DNA of 64,000 nucleotides from Streptomyces tateyamensis (GCF_003205575.1 NZ_PYBW01000058.1:1-64000), one strand, 5' to 3'; positions 1-10,604 are shown, numbered from the stretch's first letter. Program-made: numbers and translations. Notes: generated by a model not told the origin, from the sequence alone.

Positions 1-65
1 CCGCGCCCTGCGGCGTTCGCCGCTGCTGCTCTGCTGCGCCGCTGCGGCGCCGTGGTGCCGGCGCG

Positions 66-248
66 TCACGGCTCCTGCGGCAGCAGCAGCCAGAGCGCCA
101 GGTAGAGCAGGAACTGCGGCCCCGGCAGCAGCAGCGAGGCCAGGAAGATCAGCCGCACGGTCGACGGCGTCAGGCCGAAGCGCTCGGCGACCCCGGCGCA
201 GACGCCGGCGATCAGGCGGTTGTGGCGAGGGCGGGCGAGGGTGCGCAT
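66..248 (-). CDS. PspC domain membrane protein
   Basis: Small 60-residue protein with the PspC core: a GVCAG-type motif near residues 14-18 followed by a hydrophobic segment at about 30-56. PspC-domain proteins sit in the membrane and in Gram-positives are linked to envelope stress sensing. An in-frame ATG at 290 would add 14 residues, but the ATG at 248 has an AGGAG ribosome site 6 bases upstream, whereas the one at 290 has a GAGG with no spacing, so I chose 248. It is followed on the same strand by nothing before the window edge. The family call is firm; the function is inferred only. Confidence 0.85.
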   Translation of the reverse strand: MRTLARPRHNRLIAGVCAGVAERFGLTPSTVRLIFLASLLLPGPQFLLYLALWLLLPQEP

Positions 249-310
249 GACGGGCTCCTGCGAGGTCGGTGACCGGGTGAACAGCTCCATCCTCGGCCCG
301 CGGGGTGCGT

Positions 311-970
311 TCAGGCGTCCATCCGGATGCCGATCCGCGACCCCCGGGTCTCACCGGGGCGGTCGGCCGGGATCTGCGGGTCCGGCTCAGGGTCTTCCCT
401 GAGAGGAGCGGTCGGCCGCGCCGGTCGGCCGCGCAGCGCGGCCCGCCCGACGGGCACCACCAGCAGGTGGGCCAGGGCCGCGCCGATCACCCCGAGCAGG
501 ATGTCGTCCACGTTCAGCACCTGGTCGCCGAGGGCCGTGCGCATCCCCTCGAATCCGGTGGCCACCAGGGCGGCGCAGGCGGTCGCGTGCACGAAGGACG
601 GGAACCAGGCGGTGCGCAGCCGGCCGCCGGCCAGCGGCACCAGCACGCCGAGCGGGGCGGCCGGCGCCAGGGCGCCGAGCAGTTGGTCCAGGTCGCCGTC
701 GGCCAGCGAGCGCTGCACGCTGGCGAACGGGGTCAGGTTGGCGTCGTACGCCCAGGCGGGCGGCGCCTGGCGGACCGCCAGCCAGCAGAGCAGCAGGAAG
801 TAGAGCCCGATCAGGACCAGGCCGAGCGAGCGCAACGGCAGTTCGCGGTCCCTGGGGAGCGCCGGAGCCGGCGGACCTGAGCCGTCCGGCGGGGCCTGCT
901 GCCCCTGCCGTCGATCGCTGATCCGCACCCCGTCGCGCGCCTGTCGCCTGCCGGTGCCATCTCGCTGCAC
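311..970 (-). CDS. VanZ-like family membrane protein
   Basis: About 219 residues with a basic, disordered N-terminus, a first membrane segment near residues 47-65 and further hydrophobic segments in the second half, ending in a charged, proline-rich tail. The pattern (F-AS region after helix 1, then 'FEGMR...VDDILLGVIGAALA') fits VanZ-like proteins, named for the teicoplanin-resistance accessory protein but mostly of unknown role. The start is uncertain: the GTG at 970 gives the longest form and an in-frame GTG near 928 is possible. No resistance genes are nearby, so glycopeptide resistance should not be assumed. Confidence 0.7.
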   Translation of the reverse strand: MQRDGTGRRQARDGVRISDRRQGQQAPPDGSGPPAPALPRDRELPLRSLGLVLIGLYFLLLCWLAVRQAPPAWAYDANLTPFASVQRSLADGDLDQLLGALAPAAPLGVLVPLAGGRLRTAWFPSFVHATACAALVATGFEGMRTALGDQVLNVDDILLGVIGAALAHLLVVPVGRAALRGRPARPTAPLREDPEPDPQIPADRPGETRGSRIGIRMDA

Positions 971-1026
971 GCCACCGAGGACGCGAGGGCGGCGACCTGC
1001 GGTTCCCGGGGCACCCGAACGGATCA

Positions 1027-1082
1027 GCCGGGACGGGGCAGCCGGGCCGGATCGAGTCCGCCGGGACGGGGCAGCCGGGCCG
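1027..1082. repeat. Two-copy 23-bp direct repeat
   Basis: A 23-base G/C-only-rich word starting GCCGGGACGG occurs at 1027-1049 and again at 1060-1082 (33-base period), in the gap between the VanZ-like gene and the afsQ3-like lipoprotein gene. Nothing else is apparent in this gap. It may be a simple slippage product. Confidence 0.7.
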
Positions 1083-1103
1083 ATCAGGTCAGGCCGGCCC
1101 GGG

Positions 1104-1460
1104 TCACTGGCAGCGCAGCGTGCCGCTCGGGCTCGGACTCGGGCTGGGCGCCGCCGAGGGCTGGGCGCTGAACAGGCTGCCGCCGGGCGCGGCCGGCGAC
1201 GCCTGCGGGCCGGCCTCGGCGGACGGGCGGCCGGTGCCCTTCGGGGGTCCGGAGCCGGGCCCCTTCAGCGCGCCGGCGGCGGGGCTGCTGGGCGCCGCGG
1301 GCGGGCGCACCGGGCTGGGGCAGGCGGTCCTGCTGGCCGGCGCCCCGGCGTCCACCGGCACCGCGGTCGGCCGGATCCCGCAGCCGGTGGCCAGCAGCGC
1401 CAGCAGTCCCACCGCCCCCGCGAGGGCTAGGCGCCGTCCCGCGCCGCGCGGCTCAGCCAT
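1104..1460 (-). CDS. afsQ3: AfsQ3-like lipoprotein
   Basis: A 118-residue lipoprotein precursor: positively charged N-terminus, hydrophobic stretch and lipobox LLATGC with the lipidated Cys at about residue 27, followed by a Pro/Ser/Ala-rich low-complexity tail and little globular sequence. I start it at ATG 1460, which overlaps the end of the histidine kinase gene by 8 bases, so the two are translationally coupled. A longer in-frame reading to 1550 would put the signal sequence inside the protein. In S. coelicolor the afsQ1-afsQ2 operon ends with lipoprotein gene afsQ3, which matches this position; sequence identity to it is inferred from context rather than compared. Confidence 0.8.
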   Translation of the reverse strand: MAEPRGAGRRLALAGAVGLLALLATGCGIRPTAVPVDAGAPASRTACPSPVRPPAAPSSPAAGALKGPGSGPPKGTGRPSAEAGPQASPAAPGGSLFSAQPSAAPSPSPSPSGTLRCQ

Positions 1461-3003
1461 GGTCACCAGCTCCGTTCGGTGCCGCGTCGGCCGGGTCGTC
1501 CCCGGGCCGCGGCGGCGGTTTGAGCGGCAGCCACAGGGTGAACACCGCACCGCCCTGCGGTGCGTTGGCGGCGGTGATGGTGCCGCCGTGGATCTGCGCG
1601 TTGGCCATCGCGATGGACAGGCCCAGCCCGCTGCCCTCGGAGCGGGCCCGGCCCTTGTCGGCCTTGTAGAACCGGTCGAAGACGTGCGGCAGCACGTCCG
1701 GCGGGATGCCGGGGCCGCTGTCGCTGACCCGCACCTCCACCCCGGCCGGCTCCTGCGACACCTGCACCCGCACCGGCGAGCCGCCGTGCTTGAGCGCGTT
1801 GCCGATCAGGTTGGCGAAGACCACGTCCAGGCGGCGCGGGTCGACCATCGCCCGCACTCCGCGCGGGGCGTCCAGCTCGACCGCGTCGTACCAGGCCCGG
1901 CCGTCGATGCAGGACATCACCAGGTCGGCGATGTCCACCTCGTCGGCGACCAGCTTGGCGGTGCCGGCGTCGAACCGGGTCACTTCCATCAGGTTCTCCA
2001 CCAGGTCGGAGAGCCGGCGGGTCTCGCTGACCACCAGGCGCACGGCGGGCTCGATCATCGGGTCCAGCGCGTCGGCCTCGTCCTCCAGGATGTCGGTCAC
2101 CGCGGTCATCGCGGTCAGCGGGGTGCGCAGCTCGTGCGACATGTCGGCGACGAAGCGGCGGCTCTGCGCCTCCCGGGCGCTCAGCTCCTCGACCTGGGCC
2201 GCCAGCGCCTCGGCGGTGCTGTTGAAGGTGCGGGCCAGGTCGGCGAGTTCGTCCGCGCCGCTGACGGTGAGTCGGGTGTCCAGCTTGCCCTCGCCCAACC
2301 GCCTTGCGGCGTCGGCGAGCTGACGGACCGGGCGGAGCACGGTGGCGGAGGCGGCCTGGGCCAGCAGGGTGGCCGCGATCAGCGCCAGCAGGGTGGCCAC
2401 CGCCAGCGACCAGCCGAGCGTGTCCAGGTCGGCCCGCTCGTTGTCCAGCGACTTGAACATGTAGGCGGTCGGCCCGGTGGGGACCACCTTGGTGCCGCCG
2501 ACCAGGTAGGGCGCGCCGCCCAGGTCCACCCGCTGCCAGTACAGGTGGTAGGCGTACGGGTTGCCCTCGCCGACCGGGCGCGGCCGGTCGACCGCGGCGA
2601 CCAGCGTGGAGGGCACCTGGGTCAGGGTGAACCGCGAGTCGGAGGTGGCGGTGCAGCCGGGCTGCGCCTCGTCCACCACGACCACGGTGTAGCCCAGGCC
2701 CGAGCTCGCGACGTCGTTGGCCAGCCCGGTCAGGTCCGGGCAGGAGGCGCCCAGCGGCAGCCCGGAGACGTTGCGGCTGAGCGAGACCCGGAAGTCCTTC
2801 AGCGCGCTGTCCTGGGCGCGCTTGAGCACCGCGTCCCGGTTCAGCCAGTAGGCGATCCCGGAGGCGGAGACGGCCGCGGTCAGCGCGACCACGGCGAAGA
2901 CCGCGACCAGCCGCACCCGCAGCGAGCCCAGGCGCAGCGTGGTCATCAGCAGCCGGCGCCCCAGCGTGGACAGCGGGCGGTCGCCGTCGTGGTGATCGGT
3001 CAC
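1453..3003 (-). CDS. afsQ2: Sensor histidine kinase AfsQ2
   Basis: 516 residues. Transmembrane helix 1 at about 28-52, an extracellular sensor region to about 195, helix 2 at about 196-218, a HAMP linker, the dimerisation box MSHELRTPL with phospho-accepting His near residue 290, then an ATPase domain with N-box (NLIGNALKH) and G-boxes (DSGPGIP, GSGLGL). It would autophosphorylate and pass phosphate to the AfsQ1 regulator encoded 35 bases upstream. AfsQ1/Q2 in Streptomyces is known to respond to nitrogen (glutamate) conditions and to adjust antibiotic production and nitrogen metabolism. The GTG start at 3003 is the likely one; gene order with afsQ1, afsQ3 and divergent sigQ is diagnostic. Confidence 0.92.
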   Translation of the reverse strand: MTDHHDGDRPLSTLGRRLLMTTLRLGSLRVRLVAVFAVVALTAAVSASGIAYWLNRDAVLKRAQDSALKDFRVSLSRNVSGLPLGASCPDLTGLANDVASSGLGYTVVVVDEAQPGCTATSDSRFTLTQVPSTLVAAVDRPRPVGEGNPYAYHLYWQRVDLGGAPYLVGGTKVVPTGPTAYMFKSLDNERADLDTLGWSLAVATLLALIAATLLAQAASATVLRPVRQLADAARRLGEGKLDTRLTVSGADELADLARTFNSTAEALAAQVEELSAREAQSRRFVADMSHELRTPLTAMTAVTDILEDEADALDPMIEPAVRLVVSETRRLSDLVENLMEVTRFDAGTAKLVADEVDIADLVMSCIDGRAWYDAVELDAPRGVRAMVDPRRLDVVFANLIGNALKHGGSPVRVQVSQEPAGVEVRVSDSGPGIPPDVLPHVFDRFYKADKGRARSEGSGLGLSIAMANAQIHGGTITAANAPQGGAVFTLWLPLKPPPRPGDDPADAAPNGAGDHG

Positions 3004-3038
3004 GTCGTCAGGTCAGCCATTCGCTCGGGGCCTGCTCC

Positions 3039-3716
<678 letters not shown>

Positions 3717-3817
3717 CCGGTCATTCTGGCCCACCGGGTGCACCGCCGGGAACCGCCGGAGCCGCAACGGGCGTCAAGGGTGTCGAGGACCACTGCGGGA
3801 CCAAGGACCCCCTCCTT

Positions 3818-3833
3818 GTGACACCGCTGTGAC
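3818..3833 (+). promoter_or_regulatory. AfsQ1-type operator box
   Basis: GTGAC (3818-3822), six bases, GTGAC (3829-3833) exactly matches the published AfsQ1 consensus GTnAC-n6-GTnAC. It lies in the 241-base divergent region between afsQ1 and sigQ, about 100 bases upstream of the afsQ1 start and 125 upstream of the sigQ start, so it can serve either promoter. Confidence 0.8.
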
Positions 3834-3957
3834 AGTCGCCGGACACCGCCATGACGGGCGGCGGGCAGGATTTTCCTTGTCACCGCGACGGGGCCGCAGG
3901 TCAGAGCCCCGGGCGGCGGCACCGAACGGACCCGCACGTACCGACCATGGGGGCGCA

Positions 3958-4704
3958 ATGATGAACGCAACGCTCGAGACCAGGAAGATCTGGGACGCGC
4001 AGTGTTCATCTCCGCGCGGTCGGGTCGAGAACTGCTCGGGGGGCCGCCGGGGGAACGCGGCGAGCAGGACGCACGGGACCGCCAAGGGCACCACCCTCTT
4101 CCAGCTGCTGCCGGTGGAGGAGCGCCCGCAGGTCGTCGGACAGGGAGGCGCGCAGGAGGAGCACTCGGCCGCCGAGGTGGACCACCTCACGGAGTTCACC
4201 GCGTACGTGCGCGAGCGCCGCGCCTCCCTGTACGCCACCGCCTACCACCTGACCGGTGACCGGTTCGAGGCCGAGGACCTGCTGCAGACCGCACTGTTCT
4301 CCACCTACCGCGCCTGGGGCCGGATCACCGACAAGGCCGCGGTGGGGGGCTACCTGCGGCGCACCATGACCAACCTGCACATCTCGGCCTGGCGTCGGCG
4401 CAAGCTGAACGAGTACCCGACCGAGGAGCTGCCGGAGACCGTCGGCGACACCGACGCGATGGGCGGCACCGAGCTGCGCGCCGTGCTCTGGCAGGCGCTG
4501 GCGAAGCTGCCGGAGAACCAGCGCACCATGCTGGTACTGCGTTACTACGAGGGCCGCACCGACCCGGAGATCGCCGACATCCTGGACATCAGCGTCGGCA
4601 CCGTGAAGTCCAGCATCTGGCGCGCCCTGCGCCGGCTGCGCGACGACGAGCAGCTCAACCGCACCGGCGACACCAGCCGCGCCTTCGGCGAACTGGTGGC
4701 CTGA
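3958..4704 (+). CDS. sigQ: ECF RNA polymerase sigma factor SigQ (SigE-type)
   Basis: 248 residues from ATG 3958. After a polar N-terminal stretch of about 80 residues come sigma region 2 (FTAYVRERR... AEDLLQTAL... RAW) and region 4 (LPENQRTMLVLRYYEG... SVGTVKSSIWRALRRLR). The class is the SASP/SigE-like ECF group common in Streptomyces. It is transcribed away from afsQ1-Q2-Q3, as in S. coelicolor, where AfsQ1 activates sigQ and SigQ counteracts the AfsQ pathway. The N-terminal extension is long for an ECF factor and no anti-sigma gene is adjacent; the true start could be an in-frame GTG further inside, nearer region 2. Confidence 0.88.
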   Translation: MMNATLETRKIWDAQCSSPRGRVENCSGGRRGNAASRTHGTAKGTTLFQLLPVEERPQVVGQGGAQEEHSAAEVDHLTEFTAYVRERRASLYATAYHLTGDRFEAEDLLQTALFSTYRAWGRITDKAAVGGYLRRTMTNLHISAWRRRKLNEYPTEELPETVGDTDAMGGTELRAVLWQALAKLPENQRTMLVLRYYEGRTDPEIADILDISVGTVKSSIWRALRRLRDDEQLNRTGDTSRAFGELVA

Positions 4705-4805
4705 CCGGAGCCCGGTGAACTCCCGTCGGGGGACGGGGAAACGGGCGCACAGCCGCGCGAGGCTCGGGGGAGCCCCCGCGCGTGACCTCAGTTGCGCCCA
4801 CCGAA

Positions 4806-4848
4806 CAGTCGGACCCGGCGTCTCGGGAGAGGACGCCGGGTCCGACTG
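4806..4848. terminator. Bidirectional hairpin between sigQ and uma2
   Basis: A perfect 17-bp stem (4806-4822 with 4832-4848) and a 9-base loop in the gap between the convergent sigQ and Uma2-family genes. There is no clear U-tract, as is usual for Streptomyces. Confidence 0.8.
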
Positions 4849-4861
4849 CTTCGCACGCTGC

Positions 4862-5446
4862 TCAGAGCTCGACGAGGCGCTGGAGGTTGATCTCGACCGG
4901 GAAAGGCAGTTCGGTCTTGAGCGTCCTGACATGGTGTCCGCCACCGGGTGCAGGTGTGTAGACACCCGCCTCGCGGTCCAGCCAGAACTCGAACACCTCG
5001 GGCAGGTCGTCCGTGCCGCGCTCCACCCGCCAGAAGTACGGGATGCCGGCCTCGGCGTAGAGCCCGGGCTTGCGGAACCTGTCGTCCGAGCGCGAGCCGG
5101 GGGAGACCACTTCGACGGCCAGGGACACCGAGGCGACCGGCAGGCACTCCAGCGAGAAGACGTTCAGGCCGGCCTTGTCGAACACCACCACGTCGGGCTT
5201 GGGCGGGTTGTACTCGTCGATCAGGACGCACTGCTCGGAGTTGACCGCGAACGGGGCCCGCCGGGCGAGTTCAAGGTGCAGGTACAGCTTGTCCCGAACG
5301 GTGTTGTGCCAGTGACTGGTCATCCCCCGAGGCACGATCTCCCCATCCACCAGGTCGAAGTCGAAGGGCAGGTCGAGGTCCTTGACCTGCTCGTACGTCC
5401 ATCTACGGCCTGGCGGGTTTATCCAGTCGATCGGCGCGGCTGCCAC
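4862..5446 (-). CDS. Uma2 family (DUF820) nuclease-fold protein
   Basis: 194 residues with the restriction-endonuclease-like core of Uma2/DUF820 proteins: PKPDVVVFD (Asp in the central strand), then EVVSPGSRSDDRFRKPGLYAEAGIPYFWRVE, where the E and K spacing is the PD-(D/E)XK-like site. These proteins are abundant as paralogues in Streptomyces and cyanobacteria; their substrate and role are unknown. It is a single gene convergent with sigQ, with its ATG at 5446. Family membership is clear; actual nuclease activity is inferred. Confidence 0.85.
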   Translation of the reverse strand: MAAAPIDWINPPGRRWTYEQVKDLDLPFDFDLVDGEIVPRGMTSHWHNTVRDKLYLHLELARRAPFAVNSEQCVLIDEYNPPKPDVVVFDKAGLNVFSLECLPVASVSLAVEVVSPGSRSDDRFRKPGLYAEAGIPYFWRVERGTDDLPEVFEFWLDREAGVYTPAPGGGHHVRTLKTELPFPVEINLQRLVEL

Positions 5447-5552
5447 GGCTTCCTCCTCGCGGTACGGGACCGACAGCGTCTGATGCCCAATCTAGCCGCA
5501 CGGTGAGGCCGGGGAACCGGTTGCCGGGCCGGGTCCTCCGCAGGGGTGACGG

Positions 5553-6206
5553 TCAGCGGCCGGCCGGGACCGCCTGCGGGGACGGGAGGGCCGCGACCGC
5601 GCGGATGCGGTCGGCGGCCTCAGGGACGTCGCAGGGGTGGGCGCCGAGGTCGGTCTGGCGGGACACGATGGAGCGCTCGGCGCGCATCAGGCGCCACCCG
5701 CGGCGCAGCAGCACCGGGACCGACTTGCGGCCCTCCCGCACGTCCCGGCGGAACCGCCGCCAGGCCGTGGTGAGCGGGCGGTTGCGCAGGCAGAGCGCGT
5801 CGCCCAAGAGGCCCTCGGCCCGGCACTGGGCCACCAGTTCGGCGGCGAAGATGCCCTCGGCGACGAAGGCGTCGGCGCCGCCGAGGTCGAGCAGGTGGGT
5901 GCCGTCGCGGCCGTTGGCCCGGATCGAGTAGACCGGCACCTGGGCCCGGCCGAACTCGGTCAGCACCCGGATCGCGGCCAGCGCGTCGGCCCGGTGCCAG
6001 CTGAGCGGCGAGTCCCAGTCGGTGCCGCTGCCGTCCGGCAGCCGGGGCAGGGTGGGGTCGTCGCCGTCCTTGTAGAAGTCGTCCAGCTGGAGCACCGGCA
6101 GGCCGCACCGCTGGGCCAGCGAGGACTTCCCCGATCCCGACGGCCCGGAGAGCAAAATCACCCGGGCGCGGGCAGGAGGGAGAGGGTTCAGCGAGGAGTC
6201 ACTCAC
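5553..6206 (-). CDS. Uridine kinase-like P-loop kinase
   Basis: About 217 residues from GTG 6206. Walker A GPSGSGKSS lies near residues 21-29, followed by the acceptor-site motif LQLDDFYKD and a 'DWDSPLSWH' segment as in the uridine/phosphoribulokinase (Udk) family. It should phosphorylate a nucleoside or related small molecule with ATP. An ATG at 6266 extends the frame by 20 residues, but that stretch looks non-conserved. Its position near deoC and purine nucleoside phosphorylase suits a nucleoside-salvage role. The exact substrate is not settled by the sequence. Confidence 0.78.
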   Translation of the reverse strand: MSDSSLNPLPPARARVILLSGPSGSGKSSLAQRCGLPVLQLDDFYKDGDDPTLPRLPDGSGTDWDSPLSWHRADALAAIRVLTEFGRAQVPVYSIRANGRDGTHLLDLGGADAFVAEGIFAAELVAQCRAEGLLGDALCLRNRPLTTAWRRFRRDVREGRKSVPVLLRRGWRLMRAERSIVSRQTDLGAHPCDVPEAADRIRAVAALPSPQAVPAGR

Positions 6207-6327
6207 GGGACACCAGTCTGATGCATGGAGGCCCGCTGACGGAACCGCCCGGGGCACAACTGGCATAGTCCGGGGATGACATGCGCCACAGCACCGGTGA
6301 CGCGCGGTCGGCAGCCGGACAAGGCAG

Positions 6328-6365
6328 GACGGACCCGCGCCAGGGGGGAGAGGCGCGGGTCCGTC
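6328..6365. terminator. Hairpin terminator after the deoC operon
   Basis: A perfect 14-bp stem (6328-6341 with 6352-6365) around a 10-base purine loop, placed 67 bases past the stop of the half-length aldehyde dehydrogenase and upstream of the kinase gene. It separates the two minus-strand units. Confidence 0.75.
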
Positions 6366-6431
6366 GGGGCCGCCCCGGCCCCTGGGGGGGTGGGGGCAGG
6401 TGGGACGGCCGTCTTCGGGGGTGGGTCCGGA

Positions 6432-7326
6432 CTACTGGCCCATCGGGTGCCAGACCGTCTTGGTCTCCAGGAAGGAGAGCAGCCGGTCGGTCCCCGGGGC
6501 GAGAGTCCAGTCCTGCGCCGACGGATCCACCGCCGGGCGCAGCACCCGCTTCAATGTATCGGCCGCCAGCGCCTCCAGCGAAGCCGCCGCGCCGGGTCCT
6601 TCGCCTGCGATCGCTCCGGCCAGGTCCAGCGCGTTCACGTCCTGGTGCGAGGCCAGGGTGGGCGCCAGGTCGGCGGTGCGGCCGGAGACCAGGTTGACCA
6701 CGCCACCGGGCACGTCCGAGGTGGCCAGCACCTCGCCCAGCGACAGGGCCGGCAGCGGCGCGTCGGCGGCCACCGCGACCACCGCGGTGTTGCCGGTGGC
6801 GATCACCGGGGCGAGCACCGAGACCAGGCCAAGGAAGGAGTGGCCGTGGCCCGCCTGCGGGGCCACGATGCCCACCACGCCGGTGGGCTCGGGCACCGAG
6901 AGGTTGAAGAACGGGCCGGCCACCGGGTTGGCGGCGCCGGCGATCTGGGACACCTTGTCGGTCCAGCCCGCGTACCAGACCCAGCGGTCGATCGCCTGGT
7001 CGACCAGCGCGGCCGCCTTCTTGGCGCCCAGGCCCTCGGCGGCGGCCACCTCGGCGGTGAACTGCTCGCGCCGGCCCTGCAGCATCTCGGCCACCCGGTA
7101 GAGCACCTGGCCGCGGTTGTACGCGGTGGTGCCGGACCAGCCCTTGACGGCGGCCCGGGCGGCCAGCACGGCGTCCCGGGTGTCCTTGCGGGTGCCCAGC
7201 GGGGCGTTGGCCAGCCACTGGCCCTTTGCGTCGGTCACCTCGTACACCCGTCCGCTCTCGGAGCGCGGGAACTTCCCGCCGACGAACAGCTTGTACGTCT
7301 TGAAGACGTCAAGACGCGTCACGACA

Positions 7327-7334
<8 letters not shown>
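6432..7334 (-). CDS. Half-length aldehyde dehydrogenase homologue without catalytic Cys
   Basis: 300 residues resembling only the N-terminal, cofactor-binding half of the aldehyde dehydrogenase superfamily (usually about 480 residues). The region matching the IPWNFP segment of its full-length neighbour reads VAPQAGHGH, so the oxyanion-hole Asn is gone, and the GQxC catalytic Cys region is absent altogether. The reading frame is intact with normal codon use, and its ATG overlaps the stop of the full-length enzyme by 8 bases, so it looks maintained rather than decayed. It may be a non-catalytic partner or regulator of that enzyme. The C-terminal third is unlike active enzymes. Confidence 0.8.
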
Positions 7335-8805
<1,471 letters not shown>

Positions 8806-8810
8806 GGTGA

Positions 8811-9797
8811 TCAGTCCACCGTCACGTAGTCGGGACCGGAGTACCGGCCGGTGCGCAGCTTCTGGCGCTGCATCAGCAGGTCGTTGAGCAGGCTGGAGGC
8901 GCCGAAGCGGAACCAGTTCGGGGACAGCCAGTCGTCGCCGAGCGTCTCGTTGACCATCACCAGGTACTTCATCGCGTCCTTGGTGGTGCGGATCCCGCCG
9001 GCCGGCTTCACGCCGATCTGGGTGCCGGTGGCGGCCTTGAAGTCGCGCACCGCCTCCAGCATCAGCAGGGTCACCGGCGGGGTGGCGTTGACCGCGACCT
9101 TGCCGGTGGAGGTCTTGATGAAGTCGGCGCCGGCCAGCATCGCCAGCCAGGAGGCGCGCCGCACGTTGTCGTAGGTCTGCAGCTCGCCGGTCTCGAAGAT
9201 CACCTTGAGGTGGGCGGCCGTGCCGTCCCCGCGCTCGCAGGCCTGCCTGACGGCGCGGATCTCCTCGAAGACCTCCAGGTAGCGGCCGGAGAGGAAGGCG
9301 CCGCGGTCGATCACCATGTCGATCTCGTCGGCACCGGCGGCCACCGCGTCGGCGGTGTCGGCCAGCTTGACCGGCAGCGCGGCGCGGCCGGCCGGGAAGG
9401 CGGTGGCGACCGAGGCGACCTGGACCGCGGTCCCGGCCAGCGCCGCCTTGGCGGTGGCGACCATGTCCGGGTAGACGCAGATCGCGGCCACCTGCGGGGT
9501 GTCCGGGTCGGTGGGGTCCGGGTGCTTGCCCTTGATGCAGAGCGAGCGCACCTTGCCGACCGTGTCCGCGCCTTCCAGCGTGGTCAGGTCGATCATCGAG
9601 ATGGCGAGGTCGATGGCGAAGGCCTTGGCGGTGGTCTTGATCGACCGGGTGCCCAGCGCGGCCGCGCGGGCCTCCAGGCCGACCGCGTCGACGCCGGGAA
9701 GGCCGTGCAGGAAGCGGCGGAGCGAGGCCTCGGAGGCGGCGACGTCGCTCAGGCCGCCGCCCGCAACGCCGGGGGCATGGGCTGCGAGAGTGGACAT
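8811..9797 (-). CDS. deoC: Deoxyribose-phosphate aldolase
   Basis: 328 residues, long-form DeoC of the class I aldolases. The Schiff-base Lys is in ADFIKTSTGK and the partner Lys in VKPAGGIRT; DEIDMVIDRG is also typical. It splits 2-deoxyribose 5-phosphate into glyceraldehyde 3-phosphate and acetaldehyde in deoxynucleoside breakdown. It is first in a three-gene run with two aldehyde dehydrogenase genes. ATG 9797 is chosen over a GTG two codons upstream. A 12-bp palindrome at 9817-9828, 19 bases before the start, is shared with the purine nucleoside phosphorylase gene and probably regulates both. Confidence 0.94.
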   Translation of the reverse strand: MSTLAAHAPGVAGGGLSDVAASEASLRRFLHGLPGVDAVGLEARAAALGTRSIKTTAKAFAIDLAISMIDLTTLEGADTVGKVRSLCIKGKHPDPTDPDTPQVAAICVYPDMVATAKAALAGTAVQVASVATAFPAGRAALPVKLADTADAVAAGADEIDMVIDRGAFLSGRYLEVFEEIRAVRQACERGDGTAAHLKVIFETGELQTYDNVRRASWLAMLAGADFIKTSTGKVAVNATPPVTLLMLEAVRDFKAATGTQIGVKPAGGIRTTKDAMKYLVMVNETLGDDWLSPNWFRFGASSLLNDLLMQRQKLRTGRYSGPDYVTVD

Positions 9798-9816
9798 AGT
9801 CACCAGATCAGCATAT

Positions 9817-9828
9817 CTACGCGCGTAG
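9817..9828. promoter_or_regulatory. Palindromic operator upstream of deoC
   Basis: Perfect 12-bp palindrome CTACGCGCGTAG, 19 bases upstream of the deoC ATG and therefore within or just after its promoter. The identical word is found upstream of the purine nucleoside phosphorylase gene (13959-13970) and I find no third copy in the window, so it is a strong candidate regulator site. Confidence 0.65.
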
Positions 9829-9999
9829 GCAAGTGGTAGCGGGGGCTGCTCTTTCGATGCGTGACCGAGACCTGCCCGGTCGGGGAGCGCCCTCCTCGCC
9901 GATTGCGGGCGGAATATGCCAGATGACCTGAGCCCCTGTCACGAGAAACGGCGAGAAAGCTCAAATCTCGCGCAGATCAAGCCAATCGCTGGACTCGGC

Positions 10000-10023
10000 G
10001 GGACGCTAGCCGGGTAGCGTCCC
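10000..10023. other. Short inverted repeat ahead of a small membrane protein gene
   Basis: A 9-bp stem (10000-10008 with 10015-10023) and 6-base loop, about 50 bases upstream of the plus-strand gene at 10076. It could be a leader hairpin or an operator; no other signal distinguishes these. Confidence 0.4.
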
Positions 10024-10075
10024 TGTCAAGGGGAGGCCCCTCTGTACGGCGGGGGCGGCCGGGGGAGGTGGCACG

Positions 10076-10384
10076 GTGTTCGACTCGGCACAGTGGCCCA
10101 TGGTCTGGACCGGGTTCCTGATGATCGCGGTGAGCGTGCGGCTCGCGGTGACGGTCCGCGGCTACCGGCACCGGCGGACCGGTCCGGCCCGCCGGCCCAG
10201 CCACCTGGAGTGGCTGCCGGGGCTGGCCGGACTGATCGGCGTGGTGGGGGCGGGGCCGCGGGTGCTGCGGGCCAGCGACTCGGTGCTGGTGGTCACGGAC
10301 GACCTGGCCGGGGCGGCCACCGGTGCGGTGCTGGTGCTGCTGCTCTACGGCGCGGTGGTGCTGCTGCGCCGGCAGCGCGGCTGA
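10076..10384 (+). CDS. Small predicted membrane protein of unknown function
   Basis: 102 residues from GTG 10076, which has a strong GGGGGAGG ribosome site. Two or three hydrophobic segments (about 9-28, 46-60, 77-95) are separated by Arg-rich loops, so it is a probable inner-membrane protein. I do not recognise a family. It stands alone between deoC (divergent) and a PH-domain protein gene on the same strand. The ribosome site and G/C-biased third codon position support it being real. Confidence 0.65.
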   Translation: MFDSAQWPMVWTGFLMIAVSVRLAVTVRGYRHRRTGPARRPSHLEWLPGLAGLIGVVGAGPRVLRASDSVLVVTDDLAGAATGAVLVLLLYGAVVLLRRQRG

Positions 10385-10424
10385 CCGGCCGGCCCTGACC
10401 CGTTCAGGTGACCGGTTCGGGTAG

Positions 10425-10458
10425 CCCGTTCAGGGCCGGGCGCCCTGGCCTGAACGGG
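10425..10458. terminator. Hairpin after the small membrane protein gene
   Basis: Inverted repeat with an 8-bp outer stem (10425-10432 with 10451-10458) and further G/C pairing inside, 40 bases past the stop at 10384. Probably a rho-independent-like terminator. Confidence 0.5.
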
Positions 10459-10604
10459 GCCCCGCAGAGCCGGTCCCTGCCGCGGCCGAGCGGCCCTGGC
10501 CTGCGCCGTTTCGGGCGCCCGCGAACCGGCCGGTCCGGGTCGCGGCCGAAAAGTGACCGACGCGCCCCGCTGGAAGCCGGGTCGGATTTGGCAGAATCGT
10601 CCTC

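Noticed and set aside
15..60. GC-rich inverted pattern at the left edge
   Set aside because: Simple GCC/GCTG repetition; too little context at the window edge to call a terminator or gene.
311..970. Glycopeptide resistance role for the VanZ-like protein
   Set aside because: No vanHAX, vanS/R or related genes nearby; VanZ-like proteins are widespread in non-resistant strains.
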